Shown here: positions 11,678 through 22,745 of the stretch, piece by piece
How the letters are laid out: each line of letters begins with the position of its first letter
How positions within the stretch are numbered: the stretch's first letter is position 1
Source of the DNA: Misgurnus anguillicaudatus
Lineage: Eukaryota; Chordata; Actinopteri; Cypriniformes; Cobitidae
NCBI RefSeq assembly: GCF_027580225.2
Contig: NC_073354.2
Span: forward strand, 32,136,001 to 32,200,000
Reading direction: 5' to 3'
DNA: 64,000 nucleotides
The notes under the pieces: model-generated
What the model saw: only the letters and a program-made list of their open reading frames with translations
Databases searched by the model: none
What the model was told of the DNA's origin: nothing
Made by a program: the position numbers and the translations under genes

Positions 11678-12156
11678 TAAAGGGACAATTCACCCAAAAA
11701 TAATGCTGTCTTCATCCTCTAACTCATGTCACTTCACAACGTTATAACTCTTGCTGAACACCAAAGGAGGAATGGGAAATGGGTTTTTTAGGATATTGAC
11801 TTTTTGTCATATTCAGAAAAGACTGAAGAGTGACTGGAGACTACTTTTAAAGGGGTCATATGATGCGTCTTTGTCTTTGGAGTGCTAAAAGCTGTTTGTG
11901 CATATAGAAGATCCAAAAATTTGCAAAGATTAAAGTCTCAAACTCAAAAAGATTTTCTTTCTTTCTAAAACGCCTCTTTCAAACACGCCCCCACATATCA
12001 CTGTGTGGGAAGACTTGCATTACACCGTCCAAATATATACTCAAAGATAGAAGGCTTAACTTTTATTCTCGCTGTAGTATCGTTTGCCGTTGTGGCCATG
12101 TCGTGGAGACGTTGTGCTTTGGGACCTGATATTCCTAAAATGGTGAGGGGTGTAAC
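11678..12156. mobile_element. Fragments of two interspersed repeats
   Basis: 11678-11845 opens ATTAAAGGGACAATTCACCC, a decayed end of a widespread fish repeat also seen at 54335 and at the tips of the foldback at 38877. From 11850, AAAGGGGTCATATGATGCG opens another common fish DNA element that runs with CACGCCCCCACATATCACTG and GGGACCTGATATTCC. It is then split by the hAT-like insertion at 12157. Confidence 0.55.
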
Positions 12157-13364
12157 TAGGGCTGCAGGATTAAAGGCACAAAAGAGGATGTTTTGTTTTA
12201 TTTTTGCAGTATTACTTGAAACTGTCTTTACTAACTGATAAAGGACTATTTATTAGGTGCACTGAAAGTAATAATATTAATATACGTCATCTGTGCACAA
12301 AGTAGGGCCTTAAAAACATCAGCCAATCGCTGATGCGGTCATCGCATTAGCGATAGGCCCTCTGGCTTGTCAATCACTGCCATTACGATCCTTGTGAGAG
12401 ACGTGCATGCTCCAGTAACTTTACACAGGAGACGCATGCGCACAGCGCATGAAACTCTGTCTTTAGTTCCGGTTTGTTTTCATTGTCGATCCTGCTTTCC
12501 TCCTCGAATTTGCACCATGGTAGAGAAGAAACGCAAAGGAGGAGGCAAAAGAAAGACTTTTTTTGAAGTCGCTGAGAAGAGGAGAAAATTGTCAGAAGAA
12601 CGTAATCTAACCAGAGTCGTTATTGGAGAAACATTTCAACGCTGCAATGAAGGAACAGAGAGGTGTCAAGACAGATGCGCAGTTCGCAAAAATTCTTCTC
12701 GACAGGTAACAGTGATTATTATTCTTTCTTTGTGGAATAATTATTGTTGTACTGTTATTCAGGTATATCGACGTTGTTCTTGTACTGTAGTTGTAAGGCA
12801 GTGACCAGTCTGCTACATGCTAGTTGAAATAGGAGTAGCGTTGACTGATCTAACGTTACGTCTTATCTGTTTATTATCATATAATTTCACATAATGAATC
12901 CACTGACGCGACACGAGTTTTGGAAGGCGTTCCCTAGAAATGAACTTTGAAGGAGGGGGGCTGTTCTTACGCAAGCACTCATTTCAAAAATTCAGTAAAT
13001 GGTCTTTGGATTCTCAGTCAGCAAAAATATCCTCTTTTGCGCCTTTAATTGAAAAGTAATCGAAAAACAAAATTCAGAAACTTTAACCGGCCCTATTTTA
13101 TCATGTTGGTTATTTCGGTTTTTAATCCTTTTAATACTTTCCCTTTAAAACATACTACCACGTGTAAGGTTATGAGGCTCTGCCCTGTCCATTCAGTAGC
13201 AAAGAGAAAACTCAAACACTGTGTTAACTGAGCAGCAGTATCATCTAGTGCCCAAGAAAAACGAAGTACTCGTGCGTGTTTATAATAATAATCGTTCATT
13301 AATCGTAATCGATGTCAAATCGAGGTTTTGATTTTAGGTTAAATCGTCCAGCCCTAGGTGTAAC
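12149..13364 (+). mobile_element. Nonautonomous hAT-like element with exact 8-bp target duplication
   Basis: The element proper is 12157-13356 (1.2 kb). It starts TAGGGCTGCAGGATTA and ends AATCGTCCAGCCCTA, short imperfect inverted repeats of hAT type. It is flanked by identical GGTGTAAC at 12149-12156 and 13357-13364, the 8-bp duplication expected of hAT transposition. The interior contains an exon-like ORF (see 12517-12705) but no transposase domain. Confidence 0.88.
12517..12705 (+). pseudogene. Frameshifted exon-like ORF inside the hAT-like element
   Basis: The ATG at 12517 follows a promoter-like CpG-containing stretch and opens MVEKKRKGGGKRKTFFEVAE, a Lys/Arg-rich start. It continues with NLTRVVIGETFQR and stays open to CAG followed by GTAACA, a good splice donor after 12705. 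In the next frame the same DNA reads VKTDAQFAKILLDR just before the donor. Together these resemble a segment common at the start of predicted fish proteins (consensus roughly TRVNIG-x2-F-x-RWRELK...LKTDA-x3-LL). The domain is therefore split by a frameshift near 12650-12665. I cannot name the gene family with certainty. It may be the element's own first exon or a captured host exon. Confidence 0.55.
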
Positions 13365-13456
13365 ATTTCTTTTTTTGCAGCAAAAGAGAGTCAAATTTGT
13401 TAAATAGCAATGAAATTACTTAAGTTACTTACCTACTAATAACCTTTTCATTGCCA

Positions 13457-14202
13457 TTAACTCTTTCCCTGCCATTTATAAGTTATCTCGTCAATTAAGA
13501 AAAAACGCTTTTTCTGCCAATAACGAGTTTTTATGGCAATCCATATATCTGTTATCATCCAATAGGTGGCTTAACCAACTTTTAAAACACTGAAGCATCC
13601 ACTGATCCAAAAACAGTAAAACAGATGATCGTTTGCATTGATGCTAAAACAATAATATCTGTTTCTTGTTAGTTACAGTATACCTACACTATAAGTATGT
13701 ATCTGGTATTACCCAGTACTTACCTAGAGTTACATAATAACTACCAAGTATGTACCACTGGTAAGTACAGTAATGAAACCATACCATGTAGATACTTAAA
13801 AGTAAGTACCACACATTTGTCTGTAAGTACAACATATTTACCATATATGTACAAGGTAAGTACACGTACTGTAAAATAAAGTGCTACCAAAGTTTCTGTA
13901 ATACACTTCCTGATGATCTCTAACAAAAGTCCTTTACAAAAAGGCAATTATCTCAGCTTTTTGTTCAAAATGTATTATATTTGAAGACACCTAGTACCCA
14001 TATTTGAGAGATGATAAAAAGAGAAAAAAGAAGATAGGATGAAATGTGGAAAGCAGACGGGTCTGTTTTTTCATTTCATATATTGTATGTTTTTATATTT
14101 TAAGAAGAACATTTTCTGGAAGGCATTCAACTTTTGTGGAAATCATGAAAAATGCTGGTGCTAACTGACAACTTAAAATAACGCTGGTGGGAAAAGAGTT
14201 AA
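13457..14202. mobile_element. TTAA-ended MITE, TTAACTCTTTCCC family, copy 2, with insertion
   Basis: Ends TTAACTCTTTCCCTGCCATT and GGTGGGAAAAGAGTTAA are inverted repeats with TTAA at both edges. About 13668-13888 is foreign to the family: a stretch dense in GTACTTAC/GTAAGTAC motifs that ends GTAAAATAAAGTGCTACC, the usual end of another fish DNA element. The host MITE resumes with TCCTGATGATCTC. Confidence 0.8.
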
Positions 14203-14913
14203 AGAAAAAAAATGCTTGTTTACAAGAAAACAGGTCAGAAACACTTAGTGGGTTTTGCATCTAAACTCTTTTGTGGTTCATGGAATAAAAAGTTGCAAAT
14301 GTGACATGATCAAACACAACCAAAATGTAATTTTTGGGTGACTTTTTCTTTAACACAATGTCAATGCATATTCAATTAAGAAGAAAACGCATCATGGGTA
14401 CCAAGCTTAACATCTTTTACAAAGTCACCATCCAATCGTGAAATTAAAATGTTTAGAAACACAAAACAAATAATTAGTACATCCGAATTAAGACATGGCT
14501 TATTATCCACCCCTACATGTTTCATTAAGAACCACATAAACATTTTAAGGAGAACACAAGCCAGAATGTTTGACTTTTAATCATCTAAATGTAACCTTTC
14601 ATAAATAAACATGACCTTTTCTTCATTTTAAAGGATAATAAATTAAAAAGCATCTGCCAGAAATGTAAAAACTGAACTCTTATGCAGGAACAGGTATACA
14701 TTTGCCTTTATAAAAAAAAAAAAATAATGTAGCTTGTTTTTGAAATTGCAAAATGAGGACAAAGAGAGTCCTCTTTTCATTTTTCTAAGAGTCTCTTATA
14801 GACAATGTATGTGTGTAAGCTTTTAAAATTGCCTTTTTACAAACATAACCTTGCGTTCTCTTTTCATTCAACACAGTTTTTTTTAACTATAGAAAGCGGC
14901 AAGGACAGCTCTC
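14203..14913. other. slc35f1: Intronic sequence next to slc35f1 exon 2
   Basis: Single-copy-looking AT-rich intron with an A run near 14710-14725. It begins on the minus strand with GAGAGCTGTCC. No repeat ends were recognised. Confidence 0.4.
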
Positions 14914-15089
14914 CTTGCCTGACCGCAAGCGTGGTGGTGTAGACCAGGAACAGAAGGATGTAGTTGAGAAAGCTCTGAAACACAGGGGTGTTGGCGTGAT
15001 AATCATCCGCCAGGTATTTGCTGGTCAAACCGATCCCACAGATGAGCAGTGACAGGACTTGACCCAGTGCCAGGGTAAGTATGAGCTCC
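14914..15089 (-). CDS. slc35f1: slc35f1 coding exon 2 (first two membrane helices)
   Basis: Exon 2 of slc35f1, residues 37-95 of the predicted protein. It reads RELILTLALGQVLSLLICG, then GLTSKYLADDYHANTPVFQ, then SFLNYILLFLVYTTTLAVRQ, almost identical to human SLC35F1 in the same stretch. It holds two hydrophobic membrane segments (about residues 39-57 and 75-92) separated by a short polar loop. The acceptor is CAGCAG|G, a tandem NAG pair. The exon starts with the last base of an Arg codon, in phase with exon 1. At 176 nt it ends one base into the next codon. The expected donor after CAAG reads GAGAGC instead of GTGAGC, so no canonical GT is present. No stop or frameshift interrupts the exon. 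Later exons are not in the window. The identity is firm; the 3' boundary is inferred. Confidence 0.92.
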
Positions 15090-15533
15090 CTGCTGAATGA
15101 ACCAGACTTGGGGTCAATATCACGTCATAAAACCCAAAGACAAGCCGTAATCTGATCATTGTGCACCAATGTCACTTTCACCATAACAGAATTTACCACA
15201 GTTTTTAATCATGTAATACACAAGACACCAAAGATAAAGAACAAGATGTGATACGTGACAGAAACCTCAGAAGGTCAAACTAAGTATTATAAATAAAGTC
15301 ATTTTTAGTATTCTGGTGAAGGTTAGTTTTAGCAGGTTAGGTACAAGTGGTGGGTAACAAAAGGACCGGGTCTGCCACACGTCTGTGGGTATAACAAGTA
15401 ATGTTTAATTACTGGTATGCGTGTATGATTGAATGTGTGACAGTCCAATTGGCATGATAAAAGCGCTGAAGTGAATGTGGGAAACGCAGGCGTGTGGAAC
15501 CGGGTGAGGGAATGAACTGTCAATCAACTGGGC

Positions 15534-15626
15534 TTAAAACAGGAGATCTACTCTTTCTTCAAAAACTCCATCCGCATCCTCGGTGAGCACAGCGCATACC
15601 AAATAACCCACCACGTACACCCACAT
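15534..15626 (-). other. Short hydrophobic ORF of unknown nature
   Basis: The minus strand reads MWVYVVGYLVCAVLTEDADG and ten more residues to a stop: a signal-peptide-like start of 30 codons. Nearby sequence (CAGACGTGTGGCAGACCCGG on the minus strand near 15382-15363; TTCCACACGCCTGCGTTTCC) looks like retroelement leader, so this may be a retroelement fragment. No splice donor follows the open stretch. It is probably not a gene; I do not recognise it. Confidence 0.15.
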
Positions 15627-16150
15627 GGGCAACAACAGAGCAAACACTCAGGTTAGTTTCACAGAGAACAAACGAAAAGATGAAAGAGTCGCCCCGCATT
15701 ATCTGAACACACACACTGTATTGTACAGAAAGAAAACGGGTGGGAAAATAGCGGCATGAGAGGAAATATTGAACTTAATGTGTTTGTGCATATTTTAGAA
15801 ACACCCACTTAATGCATAACCACAGGAATAATTAAATTAATGTTACTAAGACATTGCCAGAAAGTGTCAGTACAAAAATGTTTGTGACAAATCTTTGACA
15901 TAATGCATTACCTATTAAATGAAAGGTCATGTTGAAGATGTTATAGGGATGTCTTTCAAAGAATAGGGATAACAGACCATTGTGATGTCATTCACACAAT
16001 GCTCATGTATCAATAAATGTTCGATAAGTTCCTCTCACCGCATTTGCTCAATGGTCAGTTTCACAATAACACAATAAAACTGATGAAGCAAATATCCTAC
16101 ATCTCGCATCTCTTCCCCCAAGGCTTTGCTAAGATATCAAAGTCCGCAGG

Positions 16151-17654
16151 TTAAAGGAAAACACCACCGGTTTTTAATATTTTATTATGTTCTTACCTCC
16201 ACTTAGATGAATTAATACATACATATCTTTTTTCAATGCGTGCACTTAATCTTTGTACAGCGCGTCATGAATGTATTAGCATTTAGCCTAGCCCCATTCA
16301 TTCCTTAGGATCCAAACAGGGATTAATTTAGAAGCCACCAAACACTTTAAAGACCCTATTTAAAGACATGTTACATGAGTAGTTACTAGGGTTGTAACGG
16401 TGTGAGATCACGGTTTCACGGTTTGCCGGTATTAAACACTTATTATTATTATTATTATTATTATATTTATTATTATTATTAGCTACAAAGCCCCTTAAAT
16501 TAATAAAAAACAGATAGGGGTTTTGGGTTGAAAATATGGTTTATTATATCAAACTTTTGAAATAAATAAACTTTGATTCTTTACTAATTTTAATTTTATT
16601 CTTTTAAATAATATGATATAATACCCACACAAATTCTCTCAGAGCTGCTCTGGATATATTCATTTGTTCACATTGCCATATAGTGAGTGAAATGTATAGT
16701 TTTTATTATATGGCCTAAGTATAATCAACTTAAATTGCTCTGTAATATAAACTACTTAAATGGGCTTTAGTGCCTCTTTGTAGCCACTCTTCGTCCACAT
16801 TTCTAGCAAACTGGATATCCATCTTAAAGGACAACCCCGCATTCGTTTTCTGTATACCCAAAGTATTCCCATACTGTAGACTTTAACTTTTTTTTCTGGT
16901 GGGGGATAGAGGTTAAAATTTGTAGTCTCTGGCTCTGACATATTCTCTGCTGTACATAAACGAGTGGAGTCTAGCAGTCACGCCGAATGAAGTTGCATGT
17001 GCGTAGTAGCGCAGGTCAGATCCGCTTTATTTTTTCCCAAAACCGTTTAAAAGCAAATGTTTACGGTATGATAATCGTGAAAGTTAATATCAAGGTATAC
17101 CGCCATACCGGTATACCGCTACAACCCTAGCAGTTACACGAGCAATCACGGTGGCACAAAACAAAACGTGGCAATTTTTTTAAGCGGATAAAAAATGAGA
17201 ACTATATTGTATGGCGGAAGAGCACTTAGTTTGCAGCAGTTTGGCCTCAGCGCGCAGTAACATCATCACTCCTGACTACTCCCTCTCTCGCTCAATCTTC
17301 CGTAAATATTACTGCGCCCGAGGTCGAAGTGTTGCAAACTAAATGCCCAAACAATAAAGTTCTCATTTTTTATCCGCTTAAAAAATCGCCACGTTTTATT
17401 TTGTGCCACCATAATTACTCGTGTAACTACTCATGTAACAGTCTTTAAATAGGGAAACATGGAAGTGTTCGGTGGCTTCTAAATTCATCCCTGTTTGGAT
17501 CCTAAGGAATGAATGGGGCTAAATGCTAACACATTCATGAAGCGCTGTACAAAGATGAAGTGCACTCATTGAAAAAAGATAGGTATTTATTCATTTGTCT
17601 AAGTAGAGATAAGAACATAGTAAAATATTGAAAAACTGTGGTGTTTTCCTTTAA
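16151..17654. mobile_element. TTAA-bounded foldback element, copy 1 (interrupted)
   Basis: It begins TTAAAGGAAAACACCACCGG and ends GTGGTGTTTTCCTTTAA. The arms pair over some 250 bp (TTCAATGCGTGCACTTAATC against the complement of GATGAAGTGCACTCATTG; AAACAGGGATTAATTT against AAATTCATCCCTGTTT). It is split by a hAT-like insertion at 16387-17129. A compact relative is at 22946-23378. It is noncoding. Confidence 0.88.
16379..17137. mobile_element. hAT-like MITE inserted in a foldback arm
   Basis: The element is 16387-17129, starting TAGGGTTGTAACGGTGTGAG and ending TATACCGCTACAACCCTA. It is flanked by GTAGTTAC (16379-16386) and GCAGTTAC (17130-17137), an 8-bp target duplication with one later mismatch. 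It contains a TTA/ATT microsatellite at 16439-16482. There is no transposase; the remaining ORFs are short. Confidence 0.85.
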
Positions 17655-18763
17655 AGCTTTAACATGTAGAAGACACCAAAGATTATTGTAACACGGTTTA
17701 AGATGTTTTGTTATATTGTGCTAAAATCATAGTTGTATTTATAAGCTACAATTTTAAATCATTTTTAAATTACTTGAAACAATTCATGTTTAAACAAAAG
17801 AACCGTAATACTTTGTATGCGGCAAATATTACAGTATAAATGATTTATTACCGCTTCAGCATCGGCACTGTCAAACTTTTTAAGGATAAACCCGTCACTC
17901 ACTGTAGATTAAAAAATATTGAAAATGTCATACACGATGGAGGGCTTTCATGTGACTCTGAAAGGTGCGAAACGCAAACGCGTGAGCTCACTTTCCACAA
18001 CAGCACCACAGAGGTAAAAATTTGCATTTAGATAGAAACCAATTTGCTTTCCTCTAGGGCAATTGTATTTAAGATGAAATATGTAGAAAGATTTTTTTCT
18101 CTTTTTGGTCTACGTAGCATTGCCCCACAAGGCATTACCAGCCCAGAAGTTTAAATGAATTTGGTAGCTCCTACCTGTATACAGTGCTTTCTTTCATTAT
18201 AGAGGTAAAAGAGTAAAAAAAAATTCAAACAATATTGAGATTAAACTCATATACTGTATGCTTTACTGTACTTCACTTTTGATCGGTACCAGTATCCCAC
18301 CAGCTTATCAACCGTATCAAACATTAGTAGGTTTTTAATTTATTAAATAATTGTAACAGTTTATAAGCATTTTTGATCTGTAGTATTCATTTATAAAATG
18401 TTTTATGTAATAATGTTTTTTTAACTTATACTTTTAGTCAAATTTTGGTGTTCAAGAATTGTAAACCTCACACCTACTGATTAAACCATGAAACATCATG
18501 TGTAATATCATAGTCCCTTTAAAGAAGTTGCACCACTAGGCAACGCCTTTGGCCAGTTATTTCCAGTCATTCAAGATTGAAGTCCTACTTCTACTTGAAC
18601 AGGAAAGAACAGATATTTAAAATCATGTTTTAAAATCACAATTAAATACTAAACTAATAATTAAACCTAAACTCAACTGTAGCAAAACTTTTTCTGTTTC
18701 TTAAGCTCAAATTGCGCTAAAAACACTTTATTCGAGCTCGTTTCAGCTACTGCGCACAGGTTG
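17655..18763. other. Intronic sequence without recognised feature
   Basis: AT-rich. The segment 17870-18010 has a few CpG-bearing codon-like stretches (63-codon ORF) but no family resemblance or splice signals that agree. Confidence 0.35.
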
Positions 18764-19217
18764 TAATGCTGCGTTTACACCAGCCGCGGTAGAGGTCGTC
18801 AAGCACAAGTAATTTCAATGTTAAGTCAATGTGAAGACGCATTGACGCGCGTGTGGAGGTCTCGCCGCGCGAATGAGGCGTGTAGCGCGGCACGGTAGAT
18901 GCGAGTCCGCCTCATTCACGCGTCTAGTTCGCGCCAATGTCGCGAATTGAGCATTGCCGTGTCAGACCCGCGAGTTGAAAACTTTGAACTTTGGCGGAAA
19001 AATATGCCGCGTTAACCAATCAGGAGCTTGCTCTAGTAGTGATGTAATTTACAGAAAGCGAGCGGAGAAGCCATGACGCAAATTTCCGTGTGAATGTCTC
19101 GATGACTAGAATTTCACACGTGAATGAAGCGAGTAAATTCAACAGTTCAAGCGGCAAACTAGGCGCGGTAAACGCGATTTTGACGCCTCAAACGTGGCTG
19201 GTGTGAACATACGGTAA
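18764..19217. mobile_element. Harbinger-like MITE
   Basis: The element 18767-19214 starts TGCTGCGTTTACACCAGCC and ends GGCTGGTGTGAACATACGG, inverted repeats of the type often seen in fish PIF/Harbinger MITEs. It is flanked by TAA on both sides (18764-18766 and 19215-19217), matching the 3-bp target of that superfamily. The interior is unusually CpG-rich. It is noncoding. Confidence 0.75.
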
Positions 19218-19239
19218 TGCGCCTCACAAGCCTCAGCAC

Positions 19240-19740
19240 AGATACCCCCGATGAGAATCATCAGTCTTTATTGACTGATGATTGGTTCTTTTAACTAGAA
19301 GGCGGGACTTTGTCAACAAGGTCCAGAAGGTCATGGGGGTAGGGGTGTGTTTGTTTACGTGATTTTAAATGTCAACATTGGCTTTCAGACATCATGGACC
19401 CCACCTTTGAACTGCTACATGATTTAAAATTCTCATGCTGTGCTGGCACAAAGTGATAATGTCCATTATTTGTCCCAATTTCGCCATAAACTAATCCAAA
19501 AGATTTCTGTCTGAAATAAATGTAAACTCTGAAGTGCGCCTTACGATGCTTTCTGGAGGAATTGACAGATTGTTAGACTTAGGATTGGGTTAAAAAAACT
19601 GGCAACCCACGGGCCAAATGCGGCCCTCCAATCATGTTTATCCGGCCTGTCGGTTATCTTTGTCTGATTTAAAATCAGTGTGGTTACTTAAAAGCCGCCT
19701 TTCTATTGCACATGACAAATGACAATAAACTGGAAGGTTG
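19240..19740. mobile_element. Repeat fragments
   Basis: 19320-19410 shares GTCAACATTGGCTTTCAGAC with 29300-29345, the end of a fish MITE. 19595-19660 reads GGCAACCCACGGGCCAAATG then CGGCCCTCC, a familiar dispersed fish sequence. Limits are not resolved. Confidence 0.35.
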
Positions 19741-19747
19741 ACACAAA

Positions 19748-20043
19748 GGCTGTTTCTCAATTCCAAGAATGCAAAGAACGTGTGGAGATTGGTCTTACCA
19801 GGCGTCCTTGGAAGAACGAACTCAGAAGATCGCAAGAACACAGAACACACTTGTGAGAAATGAGATGTGTGCGATCTTCCTGGTGGTCACCTGACCTCCA
19901 CCATTGTTTTGCCGCAATGACTTCTGGGACGTAAAGCGATTCCAGCACACAAGTCTGCACTCGATGCATCCTCGATATCAAGAACACATTCGGGTATTTT
20001 CATGCGTCCTCTGTACTTGCGTTCTTGAGAATTGGAATTGAAC
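19748..20043. mobile_element. MITE with TCTCAATTCCAAGAA ends
   Basis: The left end GGCTGTTTCTCAATTCCAAG and right end GTTCTTGAGAATTGGAATTG form terminal inverted repeats around about 296 bp of CpG-bearing noncoding DNA. Confidence 0.7.
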
Positions 20044-20929
20044 TTCGATGATTAATGATGACGATTAAACTGAAATTTCATAAGACTACCACTAGGGGGC
20101 GAATTCCGACTGTAATGTCCAATGGAAATGTGATTTAGCCTATACAGTATATCTTTAAAATATTAAAAAATAAAACAATTTTGGCATTAGGGGAAGACTA
20201 GCTGTATGTTGTGAATACTTTTTATTTGTGAATATGTGTTCGTATAAAAAAGGATGGACATATGTAACTCGGGTCGCTTCAGGGTGAGTATATCATGGGG
20301 TGATTTTCATTTTGGCCGAACTTTCCCTTTAATCTTTTCTTTTTACTGACCATATGTTAAAGACAAAAGGAGATTTTATTTGTATGAGTTTTAGCTGTAA
20401 TTCCTGGAAAATGTCAGCTGCTTTAAGTATGATGGATGATGTTTGAATTGTGATGAGTGGTCATTTCAGTCCTCTATAGACAACAGATGGCTTGTCAAAC
20501 TAAGAACATGGAAAACTGTGAGCGTTTGTGCACATGAGATGTTGTCTCAGACCAGACCAGATCTCAGAGCTTCATTTCAGACCAGTATTCACAAAGAGAT
20601 TCATGTTGTACTAGTGTGTTTTTTGAACTGTAGCATGTTTTTCAAGGACAAAGATGTGATTCGGGCGTGCCACAGAGCAAAACAACAAATAAACAATTTA
20701 TCTGCTGAAGTAAACAGAAAACTAGCTCAGGACATAGTGGGCATAATGTAATGACAGATCTGTGGCCAATACCTTAAAGAGAACCAATTATCCGATTCAC
20801 TATTTTACATTTCTTTTGGTGTGTAGGTGTGTATATTAGTACACGTGAACAATATGCAAAAGGTACATACCCCAAAGTAAACGATGACGCGAGTTATCGT
20901 CTCCAATGTAAATCTCTTTTCATGGACTA
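20044..20929. other. Intronic sequence without recognised feature
   Basis: Contains a 102-codon ORF (20443-20751) with no recognisable family and no supporting splice pattern. I treat it as noncoding. Confidence 0.35.
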
Positions 20930-21960
20930 CAACAAACACACAGATTGTAGGCAACAGCTACAAAAATTTATGGTATGTGGAAAACAATGCGTCTCTAACC
21001 ACAAACTACGCAAACACATTGTCTTATACCAAATACACAGACTAAAAATTTCATCATTAGAATAACATGCGCACACCGCCAGATTTTTGCAACCGTGCAT
21101 ATTTTGTATGTGTAGGTCGCACATGTGCGCACAGGACTAGTATGTAGCTTTGAAGATGAATGCGTCGAACATCAGTGAACACGTACGAGTCAAATAAATT
21201 TTATTTTTTGCAAGGCTGTGCGTTTGACCATGCATGTACGTTTACGTAAACGTAAAAACAAACTACACTCCGGGATTGATGGGCAAAAACCGACTCGTGA
21301 CGATCAAATATTTCGTAAGCCATCTATGATTTTCGTTAATAAAAGAAAATGCGTTTACATTCCCAGTGTAGACTGTATTGTAAACCCACTAAATAATATA
21401 CATATTTTTCACATATTAAAGTGCACCTATTTCATTGCTAAAAAACACATTAATTTGTGTATTTGGTATAATACAATGTGTTTGCGTAGTTTATGGTTAA
21501 AAAATACATTATTTTCACATACCGTACATTTTTGTAGCTCCAGATTTCACTCTCTTCCTGAAACTAACAGATTAAAAAAAAAAATCTCTGTGTCCCTGAT
21601 TGGCCGGCTAATCTGTACGTATTGATTGACCTGAATACCTCTGACATCACCCGGAAATGTGACACTCCATACCATGTTTGAAAGATTCGTTTTCTGAAAA
21701 ACAGTTAACTTACAAGCTGTGAGTCCGAAGCGGGAGGAATTATGATAATGTCGGTCTTGTCACATCACCAATGCCAAGAAAGTAAACTGTTGCCTACAAT
21801 GTGTGAGCCCGCTGCAGTTCAAGAAAAGAGATTCACGCCGGAGACGACAACTTTTGTTCACCCTGGGCCACGCACCCCCTGCATATCGCCAACATGCACC
21901 AACACACACCCACACACCAAAGGAAATGCAAAATCCCGAATCGGACAATAGGCGCTCTTA
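20930..21960. mobile_element. DNA-element remnant with inverted duplicate
   Basis: The stretch TTTGGTATAATACAATGTGT then TTGCGTAGTTTATGG at about 21457-21495 is the reverse complement of 21000-21045 (ACTACGCAAACACATTGTC). The flanking CACATACC...TTTTTGTAGC is also mirrored (21516-21540 against 20955-20985). GTTGCCTACAATGTGTG at 21787-21803 echoes the left arm again. Dispersed, CpG-bearing DNA of transposon type; the class is not resolved. Confidence 0.5.
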
Positions 21961-22745
21961 AAACAAGTCTCAACGATGACCTGTTTAAACACAATCATGA
22001 TGACAAAATGTACGAGATTATATGACAAATAAATCTATGATGAAAGCTAAGAGACTTGTGCTCTTAAAAGGTGATAAACCTTCAGCCAATGTGGATCTAA
22101 ATCACTCAAGTCGTATGAAGAAAATTAAACATTACTAACTGAAGTCTGCAACAGATTTTACCACTCCACATTCGAGAACAATACTCATAATATTGCCTCA
22201 CTCTGGAGCCTATCTACAGTACACGACGTCCATTAAATACGCACTGAAACAAGACAGCTCCTGCTGTTTACTTCAGATTAAAGCAGAAAATCATCATCTT
22301 CACCAGATTCACAAGAGCTAGTGATCATTTCTTCAGTTTTTCGAGTCTGTGAACGCAGCTTAATTGGGAAGATCAACAGGAGCAACAGGAGCGTATGAAG
22401 AGCAGCAAACAACTACAGATCAAACAATAACAGACTATTATTTCCATTCTAGCGTATGGGAAGCTGTATCAAAAGGTTTATTCTGACACCTTCTGTCAGG
22501 GTTTATTATTATGGATTAGGATATAAGGCAATACATCTGTTATCCAACTTTCTTGGGTTAGAAGGGGGAAACAAATTAAACTACAATATGAATTGCAAGG
22601 ATTCATTTTAAAGTAAACTAAGTTTTACACAGAGATACTGAATTCAATAATAACAAACTCAGAATTGACAGTGGGACATATAAAAGCTTTGTATGTTATT
22701 GATGTTACTTAGAAGATTAATATGTTGTTTTTTTTCAATAAAATC
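21961..22745. other. Intronic sequence without recognised feature
   Basis: No exon, RNA gene or element end was recognised. Confidence 0.35.

Larger units (their letters stand above)
1..14913 (-). other. slc35f1: slc35f1 intron 2, partial
   Basis: Sequence downstream of exon 2 on the minus strand. I looked for the next SLC35F1 exon, which in human begins near ENLLAILRRRWWKY, and did not see it, so intron 2 probably runs past the start of the window. The interval is filled with repeats listed separately. It begins with GAGAGC rather than a GT dinucleotide. Confidence 0.7.

Noticed and set aside
14917..14922. GC splice donor AG|GCAAGG for exon 2
   Set aside because: It fits the GC-donor consensus but would drop Arg-Gln-Gly, which match the human protein, and would change the exit phase. 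Kept only as an alternative to the GA donor.
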